Position numbers and translations under genes: made by a program. DNA of 64,000 nucleotides, from contig NZ_CP061378.1 in NCBI RefSeq assembly GCF_015624485.1, positions 4,216,001 through 4,280,000 of the forward strand, written 5' to 3'. The notes under the pieces were generated by a model. The model was not told the DNA's origin. It saw only the letters and a list, made by a program, of their open reading frames with translations, and did no database searches. This stretch comes from Bradyrhizobium genosp. L. GTDB lineage: Bacteria; Pseudomonadota; Alphaproteobacteria; Rhizobiales; Xanthobacteraceae. This document shows, in pieces, positions 57,570 to 64,000 of the stretch (position 1 is its first letter; each line of letters begins with the position of its first letter).

Positions 57570-58979
57570 ATGAAGACCGCCAAAGACGTCCTGAAATCGA
57601 TCAAGGACAACGACGTCAAATACGTCGACCTGCGCTTCACCGATCCGCGCGGCAAATGGCAGCACGTGACCTTCGACGTCGGCATGATCGAAGAGGACAC
57701 CTTTGCCGAAGGCCAGATGTTCGACGGCTCCTCGATCGCCGGTTGGAAAGCGATCAACGAATCCGACATGTGCCTGATGCCCGACCCGGTCACCGCGACG
57801 ATCGACCCGTTCTTCGCCGAGACCACCATGGTCATCACCTGCGACGTGCTGGAGCCGACCACCGGCGAGCCCTACAACCGCGACCCCCGCGGCATCGCCA
57901 AGAAGGCGGAGGCGATGGTGAAGTCGATGGGCGTCGGCGACACCGTGTTCGTCGGTCCCGAGGCCGAGTTCTTCGTGTTCGACGACGTGCGCTATTCGGC
58001 CGACCCCTATCACACCGGCTTCCGGCTCGACTCGTCCGAGCTGCCGATCAACTCGGCGACCGAATATGAAGGCGGTAATCTCGGCCACCGCATTCGCACC
58101 AAGGCCGGCTACTTCCCGGTGCCGCCGCAGGACTCGGTGCAGGACATGCGCTCGGAGATGCTCGGCGCGATGGCCAAGATGGGCGTCAAGGTCGAGAAGC
58201 ATCACCACGAGGTCGCGTCCGCCCAGCACGAGCTCGGCATGAAGTTCGACACGCTGACGCTGATGGCCGACCAGATGCAGATCTACAAGTACTGCATCCA
58301 CCAGGTCGCCCACATCTACGGCAAGACGGCCACCTTCATGCCGAAGCCGGTCTATGGCGACAACGGCTCGGGCATGCACGTGCACCAGTCGATCTGGAAG
58401 GACGGCAAGCCGGCCTTCGCCGGCAACAAATACGCCGACCTGTCGGAGACCTGCCTGCACTACATCGGCGGCATCATCAAGCACGCCAAGGCGATCAATG
58501 CCTTCACCAACCCGTCGACCAACTCCTACAAGCGCCTGGTCCCGGGCTATGAGGCCCCCGTGCTGCTCGCCTATTCCGCGCGCAACCGTTCGGCCTCCTG
58601 CCGCATCCCCTATACGTCGAACCCGAAGGCCAAGCGCGTCGAGGTCCGCTTCCCCGACCCGATGGCCAACCCCTATCTCGGCTTCGCCGCGATGCTGATG
58701 GCCGGCCTCGACGGCATCAAGAACAAGATCGATCCGGGCCCGGCGATGGACAAGGATCTCTACGACCTGCCGAAGGAAGAGCTGAAGCAGATCCCGACCG
58801 TCTGCGGCTCGCTCCGCGAGGCACTCGAGAACCTCGACAAGGACCGCGCCTTCCTGAAGAACGGCGGCGTGTTCGACGACGACTTCATCGACGCCTATAT
58901 CGAGCTGAAGATGACCGAGGTCGCCCGCTTCGAGATGACCCCGCACCCGGTCGAGTTCGAGATGTACTACTCGCTGTAA
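57570..58979 (+). CDS. glnA: Glutamine synthetase type I
   Basis: The 469-residue dodecameric enzyme makes glutamine from glutamate, ammonia and ATP. Seen are the metal and glutamate-binding region [12 protein letters not shown], the [13 protein letters not shown] segment, the [12 protein letters not shown]-binding loop, and the adenylylation site Tyr397 (initiator Met not counted) in [11 protein letters not shown]. It is therefore controlled by GlnE and PII. AAGGGG precedes the start and a strong terminator follows. Confidence 0.98.
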   Translation: MKTAKDVLKSIKDNDVKYVDLRFTDPRGKWQHVTFDVGMIEEDTFAEGQMFDGSSIAGWKAINESDMCLMPDPVTATIDPFFAETTMVITCDVLEPTTGEPYNRDPRGIAKKAEAMVKSMGVGDTVFVGPEAEFFVFDDVRYSADPYHTGFRLDSSELPINSATEYEGGNLGHRIRTKAGYFPVPPQDSVQDMRSEMLGAMAKMGVKVEKHHHEVASAQHELGMKFDTLTLMADQMQIYKYCIHQVAHIYGKTATFMPKPVYGDNGSGMHVHQSIWKDGKPAFAGNKYADLSETCLHYIGGIIKHAKAINAFTNPSTNSYKRLVPGYEAPVLLAYSARNRSASCRIPYTSNPKAKRVEVRFPDPMANPYLGFAAMLMAGLDGIKNKIDPGPAMDKDLYDLPKEELKQIPTVCGSLREALENLDKDRAFLKNGGVFDDDFIDAYIELKMTEVARFEMTPHPVEFEMYYSL

Positions 58980-59000
58980 GCCCTACGGCTCACGATTGCG

Positions 59001-59036
59001 AAAGGCGCTTCCGAAAAGAGGCGCCTTTTGTTTTTT
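59001..59036 (+). terminator. Intrinsic terminator after glnA
   Basis: AAAGGCGC (59001-59008) pairs with GCGCCTTT (59021-59028), followed by TTTTGTTTTTT. This is a strong Rho-independent terminator. Confidence 0.92.
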
Positions 59037-59085
59037 GAGTTGGGTTATCCTGTGATGATGGTGATGCGGCGAATCTCTCCCCTCG

Positions 59086-59208
59086 GTCGTCCCGGCGAAA
59101 GCCGGGACCCATAACCACAGGGTTGGGTTGTTGAAAAAGGCTGTGGCCCCCAGCGCCGCGCAACAATGACCTTTGGTGGTTATGGGTCCCGGCTTTCGCC
59201 GGGACGAC
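59086..59208. repeat. 33-bp perfect inverted repeat, GTCGTCCCGGCGAAAG family
   Basis: The left arm 59086-59118 and right arm 59176-59208 are perfect complements over 33 bases, with 57 bases between them. Each arm holds the small GTCCCGGC-GAAA-GCCGGGAC hairpin seen alone at 1429-1448. It lies between the convergent glnA and binding-protein genes. A shorter relative is at 63023-63049. Confidence 0.9.
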
Positions 59209-59273
59209 ATCGAATATGTTGCATCGCCGAGCGTCATCCTCGGATGACGGGTCGGGCCGTTACAGCGACCGCA

Positions 59274-60341
59274 CTACACCCGAAACAGCTTCGCGTATCT
59301 CGCCTTGATCTCCTCGCTCTGCGCCTGCACCTGGGCCGGATCCGCTTTCAGCATCTTCAGCTTGTCGAGCGGCACGTGGCCGGCCTTCTCCTTCACCTGC
59401 GCATGGAACGAACGGTGGGCGAACTCATCGGCCAGCATCTGCTGGGTCTCGGCGCTGAAGAAGAAGCTCTGGAACAGCCGTGCCGCATTCGGGTTCGGCG
59501 CAGACTTGAAGATGCCGCTCGGCACGATGATCAGCGGCACGCCCTCGGCCGGATACACCACCTCGACCGGCTTGCCCTGGTCCCGCGCCAGCACGAGATT
59601 GTAGTCGTTGCCGTCGGCCATCACGGCGCGCTCGCCGAGCAAAATCTTCTTCGGCGGGTCGGCTGCCGACTGCACCTGCATCACGCGCTGCTGCGCGAGC
59701 TTTTCCAGATACGGCCAACCGAGGTCGCGCGCCAGCACGAAGGTCGCGGTCATGATCGCGCCGCTATAACCCGGATGGCCCTTGACGATCTTGCCGCGCC
59801 AGCGGGGATCCAGCAGGTCGGCAAAGCTCTTCGGCGCCTCCTCTTGCTTCACCTGCTCGGTGTTGTAGCCGATCACCTCGAACCAGGCGCAGGATGTCGC
59901 CGAAGTGCCGTCGGGATCGATCTGGTCGGCCGGAAAGTGTTTTGCGACGTCCTCCGGCAGATAGGCCGCGAGCCAGTCGTTCTTCTTCCAGTCGAGATAA
60001 TGCGCGGGGTCGGTGGAATTGGCGACGTCGACGGCATTGATGCCGCTGCCCTGCTCCTGCGCGATGCGCTGAAAGATCCGCTCGGCGCCGGAGCGCTCCA
60101 CCCGGACGCTGATTCCGGGATATTTCTGCTCGAAGTCGCGCGCCAGGCGCTCGGCGGTGTTCAATTCCAGCGCGCTGTAGAACGAGATCTTGCCTTCCTT
60201 CTTGGCCGCCGCGATCAGCTCCGGCGTCACCGCTTCGGCCGGCGGCGGCGTGGCGCGCGAAGGTTCGGCGAACACCATGCCGGCCGCGGTCGCCGCCGTC
60301 ACCTTCAGCCAATCACGCCTCGACCATTTGCGGTCCTGCAT
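59274..60341 (-). CDS. Periplasmic binding protein, iron(III)-type ABC system, orphan
   Basis: The 355-residue protein has a Tat signal (WSRRDWLKVTAATAAGMVF) and the two-lobed fold of Fbp/thiamine-type binding proteins: ISFYSALELNTAERLARDFEQ, the hinge SCAWFEVIGYN, and LLGERAVMADGNDYN. Tyrosines that would bind ferric ion are not all in place, so the ligand could be iron, a polyamine or another small solute. ATG 60341 has GGGGAG eight bases upstream. No permease or ATPase gene is adjacent. Confidence 0.88.
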   Translation of the reverse strand: MQDRKWSRRDWLKVTAATAAGMVFAEPSRATPPPAEAVTPELIAAAKKEGKISFYSALELNTAERLARDFEQKYPGISVRVERSGAERIFQRIAQEQGSGINAVDVANSTDPAHYLDWKKNDWLAAYLPEDVAKHFPADQIDPDGTSATSCAWFEVIGYNTEQVKQEEAPKSFADLLDPRWRGKIVKGHPGYSGAIMTATFVLARDLGWPYLEKLAQQRVMQVQSAADPPKKILLGERAVMADGNDYNLVLARDQGKPVEVVYPAEGVPLIIVPSGIFKSAPNPNAARLFQSFFFSAETQQMLADEFAHRSFHAQVKEKAGHVPLDKLKMLKADPAQVQAQSEEIKARYAKLFRV

Positions 60342-60402
60342 CTGCACACTCCCCGAGATCGGGCCGTTGTCCGGCCACGCCATTGTGGGGGCATGATAGC
60401 GT

Positions 60403-60487
60403 GTCGGATGGGTGGAGCGAAGCGATACCCATCAATTCGGACCTGCGGCGAAAAACGATGGGTATCGCTTCGCTCCACCCATCCGAC
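60403..60487. repeat. 31-bp perfect inverted repeat, GGATGGGTGGAGCG family
   Basis: Arms 60403-60433 and 60457-60487 are perfect complements over 31 bases with a 23-base loop. The family is shared with 53174-53252. It lies in the 156-base gap between the binding-protein start and the kinase stop and overlaps the region where the binding-protein promoter should be. Confidence 0.9.
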
Positions 60488-60497
60488 GAAACTGCAG

Positions 60498-62798
60498 CTA
60501 CGTCTTGTCCGGCGGGTTCTCGCGCAGGAAGCGTTCGAGATCGGGCTGCACGGAATATGGCTGCGGAACCGGGTCCCCCTGAAAATCGACCTGAAGATCG
60601 AGGCAGCGCCGCAGCATCCGCGCCAGCTCGCTGCGCCGGTAGGGCTTTGTCAGCAGCGGAATGCCGTGGCCGGCGCGGCCCGACGGCGCGGCGTCGCGGT
60701 AGCCCGAGCGGAACGCGCCGTCGCTGTAGCCTGAGGTGTACAACACCCGCAGCATCGGTCGCCCTTCCATTAGCGTCTCGGCGAGCTGCCGGCCATTCAT
60801 GCGGCCGGGCATCACGATGTCGGTGAACAAGAGATCGAACGCCGCGCCGCCGGCGGCGATCTCGAGCGCCGCATCCGCGTTCGCCGCGACCAGCACCTTG
60901 TAGCCGAGGCTGGCGAGCTGGCCGGTGACGTATTCGCGGATGCTGGCGTCGTCCTCGACGCACAAAATGGTCTCGCTGCCACCGCGGACCGGCTGCTCGT
61001 CCTCCCCGGTGGCACGCGGCGCGCTGCCATCGGCCTTGGGCAGGTAGATCCGGAACACGGTGCCGTGCCCCTGCTCGCTCTTGACCTCGATGCCGCCGCC
61101 GCTCTGCTTGACGAAGCCGAACACCATGGAAAGACCGAGCCCGGTGCCCTGTCCGACCTCCTTGGTCGAGAAGAACGGATCAAAGATCTTCTCTAGATGC
61201 GCTCTTGAAATCCCGACGCCGGTATCGGTCACCTCGATGACGAGATGGTCGCCGGCCCGCTCGACGCCGCGCGCCACCGCTTCGGGAATGCCGAGCTGGA
61301 TGTTGCGGGTCGCAAACGTCACCGAGCCGCCATCAGGCATGGCGTCGCGCGCATTGATGCCGAGATTGACCAGCGCCGCCGAGAGCTGGCTGCGGTCGAC
61401 GAAGGCGAGCCAGGCGTCGCGGCCGAGCTCGGTCCGGATCTCGATCTGCGAACCGAGCGTCTGCGACAACAGCCGCACCACCTCGCCGATCAGCTCGTTG
61501 ACGTCGGTCTCGGCCGGCTGCAGCGGCTGTTTTCGCGCGAAAGCGAGCAGGCTCGACGTCAGCTGCGCGCCGCGGTCGGCGGCATCGCTGATCAGCTTGG
61601 CGATGGCGGCAAGCTGAGGGTTGTCGCTGACGCCGTCGGCAAGGATCTCGATCGTGCCCGTTATCACAGTCAGCATGTTGTTGAAGTCGTGGGCGATGCC
61701 GCCGGTGAGCCGTCCAAGGGACTCTGTCTTTTGCGCCTGGATCAGCTGCTCCTCGGCGATGCGGCGCTGGGTGACGTCCCGGACGAAGGCGTTGATGACG
61801 TAGCCGTCGCCGCGCTTGAGCGCATTGAGCGACACTTCGACGAAGAACGGGTGACCGTCGCGATGCACGGACGGCGATTCATAGCGCATGCCCATGCCGC
61901 CGGTCGCGGCCTCCTGCAGGAAGCGGGCGATCCGCTGCCGGTGCGCATCGCGCAGCTCTTCCGGAAACACCAATTGCACCACCCGGCGGCCGATGGCCTC
62001 GGATCGGGTCCAGCCGGTCAGTGCCTCGGCCTGCGGGCTCCAGTCGAGCACGACGCCGTCCTGGTCGGTCTGCACGAAGGCATCGAGCGCGGTCTTGACG
62101 ATGGCCTGCGCCATCTGCTCGCTCTCGACCAGCGCGCGATGCGCCTGCCGTTGCGCGGTGACGTCATGCAGCACGGTGACCGCGCCGCGCAAATTGCCGG
62201 CCTCGTCGCGCAGCGGCCGGGCGTTGGCGACGAGGCAGACCTCGGGATGCGGCGGCTGCAGCTTCACGATCAGCTCGCAGTCGTCGACGTCCTCGCCGCG
62301 CAGCGCGCGCGCCAGCGGCGTCTCCGGAATCGGCATCGCGGTCTTGCCGTCGGCGTAATAGCACTGAAAGGTTCGGATCCCGGTCAGGCTGTTGAAGCCG
62401 GAATCGATGCCGAACATCCGCCGCGCGGTGGCGTTGGCGATCACCACCGCCCCCAGTTCGTCGGCCACCACCACGGGGTCGCGGATGCTTTCGACCGTCT
62501 TCTCGAGCAGATGCTGCCTGGTGCCCAGTTGCGACGACAGCTCGGCGAGCGCGGCCGTGAGGCGCGCGATCTCACGGCCGCCGCCTGACGGCGTTGTCTC
62601 GCTGCGCGACAGCTCCTGCGCCGCGCGCGTCCTCGACAGCGACCTTGCGATCAACTCAGCGATCATCAGCACCACCGCGATTGCGCCTGCGGCGAGCAGG
62701 ACACTCGGCCAGTACACACCATCCACAAAGCCCAACGCGAACAGGATCGCGACGATGGCAAGCATCATCACGAGCGCCAGGCGGCTCGACAAATTCAT
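60498..62798 (-). CDS. Hybrid histidine kinase with PAS domains
   Basis: The 766-residue sensor has two N-terminal helices ([35 protein letters not shown]), a short coiled coil and two PAS domains ([19 protein letters not shown] and [19 protein letters not shown]). These are followed by HisKA with His near residue 369 in [11 protein letters not shown], the ATPase domain ([29 protein letters not shown]) and a C-terminal receiver with the phospho-acceptor Asp in [13 protein letters not shown] 62798 ([10 protein letters not shown]) is preferred; ATG 62900 would add a hydrophilic 34 residues. No separate response regulator is adjacent. The signal is unknown. Confidence 0.92.
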   Translation of the reverse strand: MNLSSRLALVMMLAIVAILFALGFVDGVYWPSVLLAAGAIAVVLMIAELIARSLSRTRAAQELSRSETTPSGGGREIARLTAALAELSSQLGTRQHLLEKTVESIRDPVVVADELGAVVIANATARRMFGIDSGFNSLTGIRTFQCYYADGKTAMPIPETPLARALRGEDVDDCELIVKLQPPHPEVCLVANARPLRDEAGNLRGAVTVLHDVTAQRQAHRALVESEQMAQAIVKTALDAFVQTDQDGVVLDWSPQAEALTGWTRSEAIGRRVVQLVFPEELRDAHRQRIARFLQEAATGGMGMRYESPSVHRDGHPFFVEVSLNALKRGDGYVINAFVRDVTQRRIAEEQLIQAQKTESLGRLTGGIAHDFNNMLTVITGTIEILADGVSDNPQLAAIAKLISDAADRGAQLTSSLLAFARKQPLQPAETDVNELIGEVVRLLSQTLGSQIEIRTELGRDAWLAFVDRSQLSAALVNLGINARDAMPDGGSVTFATRNIQLGIPEAVARGVERAGDHLVIEVTDTGVGISRAHLEKIFDPFFSTKEVGQGTGLGLSMVFGFVKQSGGGIEVKSEQGHGTVFRIYLPKADGSAPRATGEDEQPVRGGSETILCVEDDASIREYVTGQLASLGYKVLVAANADAALEIAAGGAAFDLLFTDIVMPGRMNGRQLAETLMEGRPMLRVLYTSGYSDGAFRSGYRDAAPSGRAGHGIPLLTKPYRRSELARMLRRCLDLQVDFQGDPVPQPYSVQPDLERFLRENPPDKT

Positions 62799-63022
62799 CC
62801 CGACCAACTCATCGTGATCAGCCGCACCGGAGAAACAGGAAAAGGGAAACGTATTCTGCAAAAGGTGTCGGCGCCGGGAAATATCCGGTGACTTGCCCAT
62901 GTTGCTTAGCCGAGTCCGGCGCGCTGATCCGCCAATTTCGTCTCCGTAGAATTACGGAGGCGGATTTCACGGAGACGAGTTCCTGGCACACAAGCCATTG
63001 AGCCGAGAAACCACCCACGGTG

Positions 63023-63049
63023 TCGTCCTGGCTTTCGCCAGGGACGACG
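63023..63049. repeat. Short palindrome, GTCGTCC-TGGC-TTTC
   Basis: GTCGTCCTGGC and GCCAGGGACGAC form a hairpin with one mismatch and a TTTC loop. It resembles the core of the 59086-59208 family and lies 13 bases after the stop of the amidotransferase-like gene. Confidence 0.65.
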
Positions 63050-63061
63050 GTGAGGACAGAG

Positions 63062-63829
63062 CTACGCCGCCCGCCGCTCGCGCAGGGCCTCGCCGAAGGC
63101 CTCGAACAGCGCGCGGTTGATCGGGTTGCGCTGCGGGTCGTATTCGGCGTGCCATTGCACACCGAGTGCAAAGCCGGGCGCGTCGGCGATACGGATCGCC
63201 TCGATGGTGCCGTCCTCCGCGATGCCCTCGATCACGACGCGCTTGCCCGGTTTGAGGATGCCCTGGCCGTGCAGCGAGTTGACGCGGATGGTTTCGCGGC
63301 CAAGGATCGTTGCGAATGCGCCGCCCGGCGTCAGCGTGACGTCGTGACGGTCGGCGAACACGACGGTGGGATCGGGATGGATCTCGCCGTTCTCCAGCCG
63401 CGGCATCCGGTGATTCATGCGGCCGGGAATCTCGCGGATCTCCGGATGCAGCGAGCCGCCGAAGGCGACGTTCATCTCCTGCAGACCGCGGCAAATGCCG
63501 AAGATCGGCACGCCGCGCGCGACGCAGGCCTCCGACAGCGCGAGCGCCACGTCGTCGCGATGCAGGTCGTACGGCTCGTGGGCCTCGCAGGGCTCGGTAT
63601 TGAAGCGGGTCGGATGGACGTTGGCGCGTGCGCCGGTCAGGACCACGCCGTCGACCACGTCGAGCAACGCCGCGACATCGGTGATCTCGGGGCTGCCCGC
63701 GAACATCAGCGGGACGGCGCCCGACACCTCGGCAACCGCGCGAAGGTTGCGCTCCCCGACCATCTGGACTGTGAAACGATTTTCGATGCGATGGGCGTTT
63801 CCGATCACGCCGACCACGGGCCGTCTCAT
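63062..63829 (-). CDS. Gamma-glutamyl-gamma-aminobutyrate hydrolase-like (peptidase C26, PuuD family)
   Basis: The 255-residue class I glutamine-amidotransferase-fold hydrolase has the nucleophile in FGICRGLQEMNVAFGG (Cys about residue 113), and the His and Glu/Asp partners in GVQWHAEYDPQ. The family removes the gamma-glutamyl group in putrescine degradation; other members act on related amides. The neighbouring genes give no polyamine pathway, so the exact substrate is not shown. The last 171 bases of the window, to its right, hold nothing I can name. Confidence 0.88.
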   Translation of the reverse strand: MRRPVVGVIGNAHRIENRFTVQMVGERNLRAVAEVSGAVPLMFAGSPEITDVAALLDVVDGVVLTGARANVHPTRFNTEPCEAHEPYDLHRDDVALALSEACVARGVPIFGICRGLQEMNVAFGGSLHPEIREIPGRMNHRMPRLENGEIHPDPTVVFADRHDVTLTPGGAFATILGRETIRVNSLHGQGILKPGKRVVIEGIAEDGTIEAIRIADAPGFALGVQWHAEYDPQRNPINRALFEAFGEALRERRAA

Positions 63830-64000
63830 TATCTCAAGTCTCGCGCAATGATTCTTCTAAGTTTGCCGTGCTTCGGAGACGATCATGCCTCCGAGTTCCC
63901 CAGGGATCAACTGTCTAAATCTGCACAGACAGGCTTGCAGCCCTGCACAAAGCTGGGCCCCAGGGAGGCGCCCCCTGCTCCGCGGCCAGCGGCAAACCGG

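Overview
The window is a chromosomal segment of a GC-rich alphaproteobacterium. The most likely genus is Bradyrhizobium or a close Nitrobacteraceae relative. The evidence is the full nuoA-N complex I operon followed by birA, RNase J and methylmalonyl-CoA epimerase genes, the tig-clpP-clpX-lon block, a glnB-glnA pair behind a sigma-54-type promoter, and many intergenic palindromes of kinds common in that group. This assignment rests on gene content and order only; no search was run.

Layout. 1-1386 holds the end of a sugar-type ABC transporter (second ATPase domain and permease). 1575-5254 is an accessory-looking cassette: an AraC regulator, a Tat-exported epoxide-hydrolase-like enzyme, a short-chain dehydrogenase and a cyanamide-hydratase-like HD protein, with a probable gene remnant between the first two. 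5264-25332 is all on the minus strand: nuoA to nuoN with two extra small genes inside it, then birA, rnj, mce, a DUF1467 membrane protein and mtnK. 25547-30764 is a small catabolic locus: MarR regulator, Rieske oxygenase, MFS transporter, exported hydrolase and an orphan TRAP-type binding protein.

31498-34745 is a tightly coupled three-gene operon that I consider the most interesting part. It encodes a UbiA-superfamily transferase with phosphoribosyl-polyprenyl-phosphate synthase-like motifs, a GT-C-like membrane protein and a HAD phosphatase. Together they could form a polyprenyl-phospho-pentose glycosylation pathway. Small zinc-ribbon and hypothetical genes and a Wzy-like membrane protein follow. 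36931-43411 carries tRNA-Asp, an HU protein, pepT, a methyltransferase-YciI pair, tRNA-Val, a GFA-family protein and a GntR-MFS pair with a clear operator. 43467-50423 is the proteostasis block lon, clpX, clpP, tig, ending in tRNA-Leu. 50675-54604 has a copper-ligand-poor multicopper-oxidase-like protein, a mandelate-racemase-type enolase and an MFS carrier. 54792-58979 has a GNAT enzyme, the NAD(P)HX repair enzyme, PII and glutamine synthetase. 59274-63829 has an iron-type binding protein, a hybrid histidine kinase and a class I amidotransferase-like hydrolase.

At least a dozen palindromic elements of several families lie between genes. Perfect arms reach 33 bp. One of them appears to have inserted into the start of nuoJ and left an 11-bp duplication that rebuilt the gene start.
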